Notes: generated from the letters alone by a model not told the origin. Shown: positions 45,504-58,245, counted from the stretch's first letter. The stretch: DNA of 64,000 bases from Bolinopsis microptera (GCF_026151205.1 NC_087078.1:12011118-12075117); one strand, 5' to 3'. Made by a program: numbers and translations.

Positions 45504-47644
45504 ATGGAACAGAAGGAATGGGTTGCCATCTGCCGGAATAGAGCTGCCCTGACAAGCTACGTAGATGTGAAGGAAGCTATTCATTATCTCAAGGCTCAGA
45601 TCGAGGACCCTCCTGTTGGAGCCAATTTCTCTCCTCTTGACGTGCAGCTGGAGTCTGCTGAGATTGACCAGTTTCAAGACCATGTCGTGCTAGTGCTCAT
45701 CATTATTACCATTTTATTCCAATTCTATTAATACCGCGAGGGTGACTGGTTTGAAGGGAGAGCTGATTATCAACTTAAAAAACTTAAAGTTTCAGTCGAT
45801 AAAAAGTTTGCTTGACTACCTAAGGAGACAAAGAGATGGTTTTAACTTGCTATGTAGTGCTCTGAAGGCAGCAAATCAGTCTTTCATAGCTGATATCTTG
45901 CTTCAAACCAAAGATAAGATTCCTGAAGTAGGTAGGAACAATTTTTGCTCAAATTTATATTATATTTATTCGACCGTGTACTTTAACTCAGTTTACATAA
46001 ATGTTGAATCGAGTTACTCCGACAATTTGTAAATAACTCCATTCCTTCTAAAATTTTCCGTTTTCAGATCATGCACCAAGTTTCGACACACCAGACACAC
46101 GAAGAATGATTCTTTACAAGATCGCAACCAAACTACAATCCGGGAGAAGTTACATCAACTTGTACGGAGAACAGGGTGTGGGTACTTCCTGCTTTCTAGA
46201 GCAAATCATACAGTACTTACAAGAAGAATGTTACTTCAGCATCAAGCGGATTGATCTTACTGACACACCACTGATACTCCAACAGAAGTACTTTTCTACT
46301 ATGAAACAAGAGCTTTTATCCAAAGAAAAGGCAATGAAGAAATTCTGTGTTTTTTGTGTCGATAACTGCAATTCAATCGTCCTCCAACAGAAACCAAAGC
46401 ATCAGATGCATCAGATGAAATCAGTTGAAACTTGGATAGCAAGTTGTAAGAACAATCTTGGGATAAGCCTCCTTACCACCGCCTCTAACAAGATCGAGGG
46501 GCTAGATAACATTGAAGTCAGCAGACAGCCTGTGGAAGAAATGGGTAAAGACATTCACAAAATGTTTTTGAATATTTCTGATGCTGAAATAAGGGACCTT
46601 ACAGCCGTGTTTCCTGAGGAATGTAATCCTCTGGACTGTTTTCTACTGAGTACTCTTTACATACTCCATCGCAAACAGGTGGATCACGTGGCAACATTCC
46701 TCAAAAGACACCCACCCGACACAAGAAATGAACTGTTTGCCGCGGTGTTCAGTAAACTGTCCAGGACGCAGCAGGACATTTTGTTATCAGTATATTCATT
46801 GCCGTGCAATGGGAAAGTTAGTCTTCCTTCTATTTATTCGTTATACCACGGATCATCTAGACCTCCAGAAGAGATTCGCATTCAACTCCTGGAAACAGCA
46901 ATAACTGAACTTGTTGACTTTAATTCGCTTAACAAAAAGGACCATCGGTACTCGATGAAAGACTCCAATTTCTTTTATCACTTCCGAGCGTTTTTCAAGA
47001 AGAAACACCCCAAAAGATTGAGAGTGTATTATTTGAGAGGGCTTCGCTATTATCTGGATTATACTATCAAGATTATCCATTATCCAAGATGTTCATTCAC
47101 TAAACGAATTCAATAAGGTAATTTCAGTAAGGATTATTTTATGAGTAGTGAGTGAATGTTTTATATATTATAGATTCAAGTCGGCTCAACATGCTACGCA
47201 CAATTTATACAATATTTTGGCTCTAGCTGCTTGATATTTGTTTCATTTTCAACTTATCATTCCAAAGTTAAATATTTGATTATGTTCATTGTTCGAGCTA
47301 TTGATAGAAAACGATTTAATCGTATTTTATAACTTTACAAAATATGATTGGAACCGATTGCAATTCTAATGAAACTAACACCATTTTCACTCCACCAGAC
47401 TCAAGCAGCGGAATGGGCGGACACAATACCTCACATCTCCTTTTTTCTGGAACCGACAGAGATCCTTCTAGAACAAGCCATCCTCCGCAAACCACAAATC
47501 AACAAAGCTCTTTACAACAAGAGGATATTTGTTATAGAGAAGTTGAGAGACATTACCCTGCACGTTCCCAATGCTACTCTCATTCTGTCGGCACAGAATC
47601 TGTTGAATGTTTTCGATAATTATCACTGTAAACATGCTGACATT
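45504..47644 (+). CDS. CARD plus NB-ARC/AAA-like protein, 3' end incomplete
   Basis: Exon 1 (45504 to about 45689) begins MEQKEWVAICRNRAALTSYV; exon 2 (45796-45931) gives SIKSLLDYLRRQRDGFNLLC and ALKAANQSFIADILL. Together they look like a CARD death-fold domain. Exon 3 (46068 to about 47100) starts in phase and has a P-loop region INLYGEQGVGTSCFLEQII, then CVFCVDNC as Walker B, and later helical sequence like the winged-helix part of APAF-1/NLR proteins. The usual P-loop lysine is replaced by threonine (GEQGVGTS), so ATP binding is doubtful. A further exon (about 47399-47644, donor ATT|GTGAGT) is all-helical. The frame at the end of exon 3 is unclear. The gene then runs into the repeat complex at 47.7 kb. 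A role in apoptosis or innate immune signalling is inferred from domains only. Confidence 0.62.
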
Positions 47645-47723
47645 GTGAGTTATTTAACTTTAAATATTTAATGCGATTTTTAGTATCAAACAGGAAAATA
47701 GATTGATAATGATATTCGACCGT

Positions 47724-48205
47724 TTCCGGTTCAGCAGGGACTGGTACTCGGTTTATTGTCGTTTGTGATTATCACAATGCTGGCAAGCATAACCGTTGCC
47801 CTTATATTCACAACACTATTTACCCCCTATACTATTATATCCCTTTATTGTTTTCCAGGCATTAAGACTCATCGAAAGTAGTTCAGCAGGTATATTTAAG
47901 TTCAAAACATTCTAATTCAATGTTAAAGATGACAGGAATAAGAAATAGTTATATGGAGGTTTTTAAGAAATTTGCGCAAAATACGCGCCAGCATGTTATA
48001 CGAAATTAGGTAAAAAACCCAAAATCGCCATATTCAGGTGCCCTAAAAACCATGTTAAAATTGAGTTAGAGATCTGAAACTTTGCAGGGCGTCTAGACCT
48101 CGTCCAAATCGACTGTAAAAAAAAAATTCATGTTTCAGGAGTATCGGGAAGTGAGTTTTCTGGAACCCCTGTTTTACAACAGATTGTCGTGAAGGATATA
48201 TAATA
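47724..48205. repeat. R2 repeat, copy 1
   Basis: Runs from a CACAATGCTGGCAAGC end to an AACAGATTGTCGTGA end. Internally it has the TTAAGACTCATCG, AAGATGACAGGAATAA and GGGCGTCTAGACCT segments seen in the other R2 copies. It is more diverged than copies 2-4 and lacks the GC hairpins. Confidence 0.8.
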
Positions 48206-48212
48206 TATATGT

Positions 48213-48576
48213 ATTTTACCAAAACCCATAATCATGGGTAGAGTGGACCGCTGTCAGTGTCTCTCTTTCCCAAACAAAAGGAAATGATATTAATTTGATT
48301 GACCGTTCTCAAATGCAAAATGATACCGAGAATGAAATCGGTCGCTCGCTTTTCCCATTTTATTGAATCTTCATTGCCGAGTACAGCTGCCTTTGGGTAG
48401 TTCTTCTTAATCTATTACAATTGTAAATGAATGGGAAAAGCGAGCGACCGATTTCATTCTCGGTATCATTTTGCATTTGAGAACGGTCAATCAAATTAAT
48501 ATCATTTCCTTTTGTTTGGGAAAGAGAGACACTGACAGCGGTCCACTCTACCCATGATTATGGGTTTTGGTAAAAT
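48213..48576. repeat. Foldback hairpin of R1 copy 1, arms 147 bp
   Basis: Arms at 48213-48359 and 48430-48576 are exact inverse copies around a 70-base loop. Both carry CTGTCAG where other copies have CTGCCAG. Confidence 0.93.
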
Positions 48577-49429
48577 ATCATCTCTTTTTGATTATAATGT
48601 CAGGGTACTTTATAAAGTCGAAATATAAACTGATGTCTTCATTAATAAGGAGGAAGTTTCAACAATTTCGAAATTTTTCCTTTAAAAACATTTCCTTGTG
48701 TTTAGGGAAGCATATCGGTCGATCACTGACTGAATATGCCACTTAATACTCATTCAAGTAGGCATTAAATTCATATATAATGACATTAAACTGTCGTGGC
48801 AAAGCAGAATTTGTTGGAAATCACGAATAAGCAAAATTCTCACCTTTCGCACGTGCAAACTTTGAGCGGACGTTGCGTGCGCATCCAATATTGAATTGCC
48901 GTAAATTTTTGCATGTAACTGTTTTATATATAGCTTGATAAGCATGCAAAGTTTCAAAGTATTTCAAGAAGAACTGTAATCACAACGGCACTCTAAAGTT
49001 GACAGAAAATGACGAAAACAGCATTTTTCAGTGATTTTAGCGATTTTCTATCAATTTGGGCGTGTCCCCACGTGTGCAACTTTTCGATTTTCAACTTTAA
49101 AACTAGCCTAATGCACAATTTATACCTATAGGAAGCAGAGCTGAGCTCCACAACCCAAGGCATGGGCCAACACCAGAGAATACTAAATCGCAAAATTGAC
49201 GTTTTTATAAAATAATTCTTCAAAAAAGCACAAACTTCAATGACGAATATCTTTATGAAGGAGCAAGCTAGAAAAACTTTCCGGTAGATTTTCAGAATGC
49301 TTGAACAATTATCTAAGGTGAAAATTTCCTCAGATTTTGAATAAAATTACTCCTTAATGGTTTAAAATTAATTTTAAAAGTTATTACTTTGTCAAAAATC
49401 AAGTTTTAAAAACGGTTAACTTGATGACG

Positions 49430-49447
49430 TCATCAAGGGGTGTTTAT
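49430..49447. promoter_or_regulatory. 18-bp CRE-type palindrome in R1
   Basis: CTTGATGACGTCATCAAG is perfectly self-complementary and contains the full CRE core TGACGTCA. A second TGACGTCA lies about 20 bases away. The same pair occurs in all R1 copies (50773, 52332, 59456). Binding by CREB/ATF-type bZIP proteins is inferred only. Confidence 0.6.
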
Positions 49448-49606
49448 GACGTCAAATAATTTTTTTACACAATGTAAACTAAAGTATAAACAATTATTTG
49501 CAAGACCTGTGGTCGGAAATGGCTGTATCTTTTATACTTTTGAATCTATGGACACTTAAATACAGGCTACAATTGACTGGCAAAGCGTCTATCCCTGAAT
49601 ATCACA

Positions 49607-50020
49607 GTGCTGGCAAGCACGACCGTTGCATTTATTGTGGGTATACTATGTTCCCCATTTACTATTTACCCCCTTTACTATTATACCCCCTTAACTATTA
49701 TACCCCCTTTGGTAGTGTTTTTAGTTCAAAACATTCTAATATGATGTCAAAGATGACAGGAATAAAAAATAGTTATGTTGAGATTTTTAAGAAATTTGCA
49801 TAAAATACTCGCCAGCACTGTTATACGAAATTCGGTAAAAAACCCAAAATCGCCATATTCAGGTGCCTTAAAAACCACGTTAAAATTGAGTTAGAGATGT
49901 GAAATTTTTCAGGGCGTCTAGACGTTGACCAAATCGACTGCAAAAAAAATTTCAGGTTTCAGGAGCATCGGGAAACGGGTTTTCTAGAACCCCTGTTTTA
50001 CGACAGATTGTCGGGACATA
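49607..50020 (+). repeat. R2 repeat, copy 2
   Basis: Starts CACAGTGCTGGCAAGCACGA, has TTTACTATTATACCCCC-type short repeats, and ends TACGACAGATTGTCGGGA. It lacks the GC hairpin block present in copies 3 and 4. Confidence 0.85.
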
Positions 50021-50032
50021 TACAGATATACA

Positions 50033-50590
50033 TCACAGTGCTGGCAAGCACGAGCGGTGTCTTTATTTGGGGTATACTATGTACCCCCTTTACTATTGTA
50101 CCCCCTTTACTATTATACCCCCTTAACTATTATACCCCCTCTACTATTATACCCCCTTTGGTACACGTTGGAAGCCTCTTTCGTGCACGCGAAGCGTGCA
50201 CTCCGGCCGGCGGCCGAAGGCCGCCGCCTCCGGCAGGAGTTTTTCAGGCATTAAGACTCATCGGAAGTCGTTCAGCAGATTTATTTTTAGTTCAAAACAT
50301 TCTAATTTGATGTCAAAGATGACAGGAATAAAAAATAGTTATGTTGAGATTTTTAAGAAATTTGCATAAAATACTCGCCAGCACTGTTATACGAAATTCG
50401 GTAAAAAACCCAAAATCGCCATATTCAGGTGCCTTAAAAACCATGTTAAAATTGAGTTACAGATCTGAAATTTTTCAGGGCGTCTAGACGTTGACCAAAT
50501 CGACTGCAAAAAAAGTTTCAGGTTTCAGGAGCATCGAGAAATGGGTTTTCTAGAACCCCTGTTTTACGATAGATTGTCGTGATACATACA
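50033..50590 (+). repeat. R2 repeat, copy 3, with GC hairpins
   Basis: Starts CACAGTGCTGGCAAGCACGA and ends GATAGATTGTCGTGAT. Includes five CCCCTTTACTATTATAC-like short repeats and the hairpin block at 50181-50240. Confidence 0.87.
50181..50240. repeat. Two GC-rich hairpins with GAA loops
   Basis: GTGCACGC-GAA-GCGTGCAC and CGGCGGCC-GAA-GGCCGCCG are adjacent stems whose loops are closed as CGAAG; the first contains GCGAAGC, known as an unusually stable DNA mini-hairpin. TTTTT follows. Confidence 0.85.
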
Positions 50591-50604
50591 TACATACATA
50601 TATA

Positions 50605-52160
50605 CATATATTCAGGGATAGACGCTTTGCCAGTCAATTGTAGCCTGTATTTAAGTGTCCATAGATTCAAAAGTATAAAAGATACAGCCATTTCCGACCA
50701 CAGATCTTGCAAATAATTGTTTACACTTTAGTTTACAATGTTTAAAAAAAATATTTGACGTCATAAACACGCCTTGATGACGTCATCAAGTTAACCGTTT
50801 TTAAAACTTGATTTTTGACAAAGTAATAACTTTTAAAATTAATTTTAAACCATTAAGGAGTAATTTTATTCGAAATCTGAGGAAATTTTCACCTTAGATA
50901 ATTGTTCAAGCATTCTGAAAATCTACCGGAAAGTTTTTCTAGCTTGCTCCTTCATAAAGATCATATTCGTCATTGAAGTTTGTGCTTTTTTGAAGAATTA
51001 TTTTATAAAAACGTCAATTTTGCGATTTAGTATTCTCTGGTGTTGGGCCATGCCTTGGGTTGTGGAGCTCAGTTCTGCTTCCTATAGGTATAAATTGTGC
51101 ATTAGGCTAGTTTTAAAGTTGAAAATCGAAAAGTTGCACACGTGGGGACACGCCCAAATTGATAGAAAATTGCTAAAATCACTGAAAATTGCTGTTTTCG
51201 TCATTTTCTGTCAATTTTAGAGTGCCGTTGTGATTACAGTTCTTCTTGAAATACTTTGAAACTTTGCATGCTTATTAGGCTATATATAAAACAATTACAT
51301 CCAAAAATTTACGGCGATTCAATACTGGATGCGCACGCAACGTCCGCTCAAATTTTGCACGTGCGAAAGGTGAGAATTTTGCTCATTCGTGATTTCCAAC
51401 AAATTCTGCTTTGCCACGACAGTTTAATGTCATTATATATGAATTTAATGCCAACTTGAATGAGTATTAAGTGGCATATTCAGTCAGTGATCGACTGATA
51501 TGCTTCCCTAAACACAAGGAAATGTTTTTAAAGGAAAAATTTTGAAATCGTTGAAACTTCCTCCTTATTAATGAAGATATCAGTTTATATTTCGACTTTA
51601 TAAAGTACCCTGACATTATAATCAAAAAGAGATGATATTTTACCAAAACTCATAATCATGGGTAGAGTGGACCGCTGCCAGTGTCTCTCTTTCCCAAACA
51701 AAAGGAAATGATATTAATTTGATTGACCGTTCTCAAATGCAAAATGATACCGAGAATGAAATCGGTCGCTCGCTTTTCCCATTCATTTACAATTGTAATA
51801 GATTAAGAAGAACTACCCAAAGGCAGCTGTACTCGGCAATGAAGATTCAATAAACTTCAGCTTGTTCAATAAGTAATAACTACTACCCTTGTCCCTTACT
51901 CCGAAATACTAGGTATCGACCCCAACGCAACCCAAAGAGATTTTTACAGCATCTGATTGATGTAATCAATCGAAACTTATTTATACAATTCGTAAGCCGT
52001 GAATGAATGGGAAAAGCGAGCGACCGATTTCATTCTCGGTATCATTTTGCATTTGAGAACGGTCAATCAAATTAATATCATTTCCTTTTGTTTGGGAAAG
52101 AGAGACACTGGCAGCGGTCCACTCTACCCATGATTATGGGTTTTGGTAAAATACAGATAT
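50605..52160 (+). repeat. R1 repeat, copy 2
   Basis: Runs from CAGGGATAGACGCTTTGCCA to TTTTGGTAAAAT, with the CRE palindrome at 50773 and the foldback at 51637-52152. The loop of this foldback is about 225 bases, longer than in copy 1. Confidence 0.88.
51637..52152. repeat. Foldback hairpin of R1 copy 2
   Basis: Arms of about 147 bases at 51637-51786 and 52009-52152, with one visible mismatch (AAAACTCAT in the left arm). Confidence 0.9.
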
Positions 52161-52739
52161 ACATATATATTCAGGGATAGACGCTTTGCCAGTCAATTGT
52201 AGCCTGTATTTAAGTGTCCATAGATTCAAAATTATAAAAGATACAGCCATTTCCGACCACAGGTCTTGCAAATAATTGTTTACACTTTAGTTTACATTGT
52301 ATAAAAAAATTATTTGACGTCATAAACACCCCTTGATGACGTCATCAAGTTAACCATTTTAAAAACTTGATTTTTGACAAAGTAATAACTTTTAAAATTA
52401 ATTTTAAACCATTAAGGAGTAATTTTATTCAAAATCTGAGGAAATTTTATCTTAGATAATTGTTCAAGCATTCTGAAAATCTACCGGAAAGTTTTTCTAG
52501 CTTTTTTTTTTTTTTTTTTTTTTTTTAAGAGAGGCTGGGCCTGGTTGGCCCACGAGAGGATAGCATATGAATGCTTTGCCTACCTCTGGGGTATGGCAGT
52601 CCTGTGGGAGGATGCCAGTGGAATCAAGATGTGTAATCAAGGATGATGGTAAGTGTTGTGGGGTGTGTCATAGATAAACGCTTAAGTGGTGGTTGAGTGT
52701 GGAAGAGAGAGGCGAAATAAGACGGCGTTAAAGTAGTCG

Positions 52740-54640
52740 CTATGTTACACCTGTCTGGTCCAACTCCTCTGGCACCACTAAGCGTTTAGTGTGGTTTGTA
52801 AAGTTGACAATGGTGGAGATGTGTTGGTTGTCGAATATGTCATTGACAGAGAGGTAGTAGTCCCGGAAATATTGACCTCTTATTTGGGCAATAGCCGGGC
52901 ACTGTCCGAGAAAGTGTGAGACAGTCTCCTCTTCGTCGCCGCATTTAGGACAAGCACTTGTGTCTGATTTGCGAATGGTGTGTAGGTGTTTGTTGAGGCC
53001 ACAATGTCCCGTGATGAGGTGCACTGCAGTTCTATAATATTGTCTGTTGTTACTGAGTGTAGTGTTGAGATTTTTGATGATGTTGATGTTTGTATGTCCA
53101 AGTGTCAGTTTAGTGTGTCTGGGACCATCAGTAATCCATGATTCTTGATTAAGTTTTGTGACTTTGTCGTTGATCAGGCGTTTGATGTAAGATTGTGGAA
53201 TTGGGCAATTCAAAGTGGATTCACTGGTTGTACCATTTTTGGCCAGCTCGTCTGCTTTTTCATTACCCCACAATCCAATGTGTGCAGCTATCCATCTGAT
53301 CTCTAAGGTGTTAGTGGATCCGAGTGTATTGAGGGTGTCGTAACAGTCTCTAGTAGTCCTACTCCTCGTTGAAGGTGAGGATATGGCTTGAATAGAGGAG
53401 AGACTGTCTGACCATATGATGATGTGTGTGTTTGTATAAGTTGATAGATATTTACAAGCTTCGATGATGGCAGTGAGTTCTGTTTGATAAACGGTGCAAT
53501 AATCGGGAAGCTTGAATGATCTTTCATCTAGTGTAGTGTTGTTGTTGTCTGTGGTGATAATATAACCAGCCCCGCTACCTGAGTCTGTGCGTGACCCGTC
53601 TGTGTAGCAGGTGATGGTTTCACTGGGGATGTTGTCGATGGTGTTTTGGAGTGAGCCTCTATATCCAATGTTGTCAGCTCCAGGAGTGGTGACCGTGAAG
53701 CGTCGTTCAAGCATCATGGTTGGTATAGATAGGTCTCTCTCTGCTTTGGGTGGTATGTTGAGATCTACCATGAATTGTTTGTTGATAGTGGTGTGAGTTG
53801 TGATGGTACCTTTTCTGGGGGCGATAGTTTCGAGGGTTAGGCTTCCATAAGCTTGAAGCCTGGCTGTGCCCTTTGCTGCTTCACCTCTCAGGAAAAGTAT
53901 GATATCTGGAGTGTTAGTGAGGTGGTTCAGTGCGATGAAGGGAGTACTAGGCATGGCACCAGACATCATTCTCAATGCCAATGCCTGAACTCGTTTGAAC
54001 TTCCTCGCGTTGGTGTCTGTTTGGGTTGCTCTAATCCATATACTACAGCAGTATGATAGAATAGGTCTGATGACAGCGGTGTACATCCATTTGCATGTTT
54101 TTGGGCTCATACCCCAAGTGGGGCCGACAGCTCTTCTACATTGCATAAGGGATGCCGTAGCTTTTTTGGTGGTATTGGTGATATGTTCATTGAAATTGAG
54201 CTTGCTGTCGAGGGTCACTCCTAGGAATTTGGCAGATTTGGATAGACCTATAGTGGTGTTACCCACCACCACAGGTCTTAGTGTCCATTTCTTATTCCAG
54301 GTAAACATGACTATTTGTGTTTTGAGTGCGCTTATGGATAGATCTTTGGTTTGGCACCATTTTTCTATTGTGTTGATGGTTTTGCGTGTTCTGTTCCAGA
54401 TGATGTCTAAATCATTCCCCTCCGCTAGAGAGAGCAGATCATCTGCAAAAGCTTGCAGATAACCTGGTATGTCTCTTGCGGTGTAGGCCAGGAGATCATC
54501 GACTACCAGGTTCCAGAGGAAAGGGGAAAGGATGCCACCTTGAGGGCACCCTCTCCGGATCCGAACCCTTGTCGACTTATCCTTATGATTTAATGTGATG
54601 AATCTGTTAGTTACCATGTTGATAATCCATTAATAATAAT
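52740..54640 (-). CDS. I-type LINE polyprotein: reverse transcriptase C-terminus and RNase H
   Basis: The frame resumes at WIINMVTNRF and continues with GCPQGGILSPFLWNLVVDDL and YLQAFADDLLSL (FADD catalytic box). An RNase H domain follows with its four acidic residues in place: CYTDGSR, YQTELTAI, IWSDSLSS and GNEKADELAKNG. A zinc-knuckle-like CPKCGDEEETVSHFLGQCP follows near the end. RT plus RNase H is characteristic of the I/R1-type LINEs. This 3' part has no internal stop in over 600 codons, so insertion was recent. It has no start of its own; the first Met at 54617 is internal. Confidence 0.9.
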
Positions 54641-57350
54641 AGGATTATGGCCACATGGCCATCTCGACAAAACTTGAAACCCAACTGCACTCTACGCTAT
54701 TGCAGTTCGCACAATATTATCAAAAAGAAAAATGTTCCTATCCGGAACATTTAATGATTAATTATTTTTAGGACGTTAACATGTAGTTCTGAATTTAACA
54801 ATCAAGAAACATTGATTCCTCGGTATTTAGCAATCAATGGGTTATTAGACATGAAATGTGCATATGAATCATGCTCACATGTATTTATTTTTGACATCAA
54901 GGTTTCGCTGAGATCCCAGAAGTGACCCTTTGACGATGCTCCACTCGCTATCAGTTCATTTTTATAACATTGAAGTCGAGCTTTGAATGCGTCTACTGAA
55001 CTGGCTTCTTTAACCGAACTTGGTACTTTGTTCCAGTAATTGGCAACACGGTTACTGAGGACCTGATTTCCTCTTTTATCTTTTAGGATCTTGGTACCGC
55101 TACGTGATATCCTGAAAAGATCTTGTCCATAGTCCACTTTACCCGTCGTTATTTTAAAGGTTTCAATAAGATCACCCCTCATACGGCGCTCCAGTAGTGT
55201 TGTTAACTGGAGGATTCTCAGTCTCTCATCGTATGGTAGGATACCAATCCCGTCGATTATTCGTGTAAATTCTCTCTGAACGTCTTCTATCTTCTTAATA
55301 GTCCTCCAGTTTCCGTGCTCTGCTGGTAGATTCCACACTTGCACAGCGTATTCGATGTGAGGTCGAACTAGAGTTCTGTAGACATTTAGCATAACAAATT
55401 TGTTACGGCAGATCAAACTTCGTTTGATCCAGCCTATAACAGACTTTGCTTTTTTCACGGACTTATCTATATGATCACTCCAGTCCAGGTTTCTGGTAGT
55501 TAGAACTCCAAGATCCTTTTCTGCCTTCACTTGGGGGAGGCGTTCCCCATTCATGAAGTACTCGTGCATTGGATTGTTACGCCCAATATGTAGTACCTTA
55601 CACTTGCCATCCTTCACATTGAATCTTAGGAGCCATTCCTTCTCCCACGCATTGAGTTTCAGTATATCATCTTGTGCAACACTGTGCTTAGCTGTGCTCG
55701 TTACTAGCTTAAGATCGTCCGCAAAGAGTGATACGAAGCTCTCAATTCCATCAGGGAGATCATTTATGAAGAGCAGGAAGAGCAGGGGGCCCAGCACGGT
55801 TCCTTGAGGGACCCCAGATGTTACAGCAAACACTCTAGAAAATGATGATCCAACCCTGACGCGAAATGTTCTTCCTGTTAGAAAGTCTTCCACGACTGCA
55901 AGGGTGTTGCCAGATATTCCAAAGGATTGTAATTTTCTCAGCAATCGTTTGTGTGGTACAGAATCGAAAGCCTTCTGAAAATCGAGATACAGTATATCAG
56001 CTGACCCGTCCTTCTCTAGTATCTCACTGACAATGTCCATACATTCCAGTAGGTTCGAGACGCAGGATCTTTTTGGTAGGAAACCGTGTTGTTCATTCAC
56101 AATCATGGGGGATACGTGAGCTAGAATATGGTTCCTTAAAAACCTCTCAAAGATCTTGGAAAGAACGCACGTTAGGCTAATAGGGCGATAATTGCTGGCT
56201 TGGGATTTATCCCCCTTTTTATGCAATGCAGTGACATTTGCCTGCTTCCAGATTTCGGGAATCTTTCCCTCGTTGTAGCATTTTTGGAACAGTGCTGTGA
56301 CTGAATCAGCAAACTGTTTGTTTTCGGCTAGTGTTTTCAAAAGCTTGGGGTGTATATCATCAGGTCCAACGGACTTCCAGATGTTAACTTTACGAAGTTG
56401 ATCTTGAACTTCACTTGTATTGAATTTCAGGTCAGGAATCGTCTCCTTTGCGCTGTCTCCGGGTAGTGGGTCAGGTATTGAGGCCTGATCCTCCTTTACA
56501 AACGTGCTCTCAAAGAAAATCCCAAGTTGGTTAGCCATATCATGTGCTGAGTGGAGTTCATCCCCACTAGCATCTCTGATTCCAGATATTGCAGCCCTAA
56601 TCTTGCGCTTGGAGTTCATATAGCTGTAGAAAGCTTTTGGATTTATTTTTAGCTGGGCTGCTGCTTTATTCTCATAGCATATCATGAGCTGCTGTTGCTT
56701 CTTCTCGTAAGCACTCTGCTGATGTAGTGCATGATTCAGGTTTTTTGATGTCGGGTCGTTTTCAAAAATAGACCACAGTTTTTCTTTTAGCTTCCGTGCC
56801 TTGATTAGACATGGTTTGTCCCAGACCGATCGTGATTTTATTGCACCTGCACGATTTATCCTCAATTTGACAACTGGAACAGCTTCAGCAATGGTGTTGG
56901 CATTGGCCTGAATCAGATTCCAGTGCTCTTCAATAGTCAAGTCATGATTGGCACTCCATTGCAGCGGCCCTGCTGTATCAATGATTAGATCTTTGTTTGC
57001 TTTTGACCAATTTTTCTTCTGTTGAGTCACATACTCATCATGGTTAGCAATTGACCACTTACTGATAATTCCCACATGGTCTGATTTTCCCAGCGGTGCG
57101 GTTATTTGAACTTCCTGAAATATGGCGGGGTCTGAAGTCATAACATTGTCAAGAGTTGACGATTGCACTGTTGTTAAAACCTTCCTTCTGCGAGTTTTAA
57201 CATCGTCTCCGATAACCCAACTGAGATCATGTTTTGCGAAAAAATCAAGATAGCACTGTTGAATCAGGAATTTTTGATTAATTGAATTATTCGGACATTT
57301 AACTACACATTTAACTACACCTAAATCCCACACAACATCAGGAAGATTGT
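54641..57350 (-). mobile_element. CR1-type LINE inserted into the I-type LINE
   Basis: It splits the RT gene of the I-type LINE between AIKTTKVDL (57.35 kb) and WIINM (54.63 kb). The 3' end carries TTATTATTAAT just before the junction. No clear target duplication was found. It is truncated in the endonuclease domain at its 5' end. Confidence 0.8.
54802..57350 (-). CDS. CR1-type LINE ORF2: endonuclease C-terminus and reverse transcriptase
   Basis: About 850 codons are open. The first part has the end of an AP-endonuclease (LDNVMTSDPAIFQ, then PLGKSDHVGI with the catalytic SDH). The RT domain follows with WKQANVTALHKKGDKSQASN, NYRPISLT, LYLDFQKAFDSVPHKRLL, TSGVPQGTVLGPLLFLLFIN and FADDLKLV. 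The C-terminal region has RDLGVL-like EKDLGVL and the conserved NYWNKVPSSVKEA. No RNase H follows, as is usual in the CR1/L2/Rex group. The frame upstream of 57350 is a fortuitous reading of the host LINE. The RT appears intact, but the endonuclease start is missing. Confidence 0.9.
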
Positions 57351-58245
57351 GCTGTGGCCAGATCCACTTTCGTGGTCTTGATAGCGTCAGAAATAGCCTT
57401 GAAAGAGACATTATCAAAAGCTCCCTCTATATCTAGAAAGACGCCTAGGACATATCCCTTCTTAGCTATCCTGCGCTCGATGGTGTGAGTAACTTTATGA
57501 AGGGCTGCTTCGGTTGAACATCCTTTCTTAAAGCCAAAGGAGCTTTTTCTAGCTTGCTCCTTCATAAAGATATTCGTCATTGAAGTTTGTGCTTTTTTGA
57601 AGAATTATTTTATAAAAACGTCAATTTTGCGATTTAGTATTCTCTGGTGTTGGGCCATGCCTTGGGTTGTGGAGCTCAGTTCTGCTTCCTATAGGTATAA
57701 ATTGTGCATTAGGCTAGTTTTAAAGTTAAAAATCGAAAAGTTGCACAAGTGGGGACACGCCCAAATTGATAGAAAATTGCTCAAATCACTGAAAATTGCT
57801 GTTTTCGTCATTTTCTGTCAACTTTAGAGTGCCGTTGTGATTACAGTTCTTCTTGAAATACTTTGAATTGTTGCATGCTTATCAAGCTATATATAAAACA
57901 ATTACATGCAAAAATTTACGGTGATTCAATATTGGATGCGCACGCAACGTCCGCTCAAAGTTTGCACGTGCGAAAGGTGAGAATTTTGTTCATTCGTGAT
58001 TTCCAACAAATTCTGCTTTGCCACGACAGTTTAATGTCATTATATATGAATTTAATGCCAACTTGAATGAGTATTAAGTGGCATATTCAGTCAGTGATCG
58101 ACCGATATGCTTCCCTAAACACAAGGAAATGTTTTTAAAGGAAAAATTTCGAAATCGTTGAAACTTCCTCCTTATATTAATGAAGATATCAGTTTATATT
58201 TCGACTTTATAAAGTACCCTGACATTATAATCAAAAAGAGATGAT

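Larger units (their letters stand above)
48206..49606 (-). repeat. R1 repeat, copy 1 (inverted)
   Basis: The inverse of the copies at 50605, 52165 and 59301. In consensus order it starts CAGGGATAGACGCTTTGCCA, has a CRE palindrome, an AT-rich middle with two short open frames of 76 and 67 codons, and ends with a foldback terminating TTTTGGTAAAAT. Here the foldback comes first, since the copy is on the minus strand. No transposase. Confidence 0.85.
52504..57543 (-). mobile_element. I-type LINE, 5' truncated, with 12-bp target duplication
   Basis: The insertion lies between exact copies of TTTTTCTAGCTT (52492-52503 and 57544-57555). Its poly(A) tail (T-run at 52504-52527 on the plus strand) marks the 3' end. 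The element starts inside the reverse transcriptase (STEAALHKVTHTIERR, LDIEGAFDNVSFKAIS at 57338-57540), is interrupted by a CR1-type LINE, then resumes at 54617. Confidence 0.9.

Noticed and set aside
50181..50245. Rho-independent terminator (GC hairpin followed by TTTTT)
   Set aside because: The context is an animal genome inside a dispersed repeat; the T-run is shared by all copies and no bacterial gene precedes it.
50990..51459. Two short frames of 76 and 67 codons shared by R1 copies
   Set aside because: They persist because the copies are nearly identical in nucleotide sequence; the composition is unlike a folded protein and diverged copy 4 loses them.
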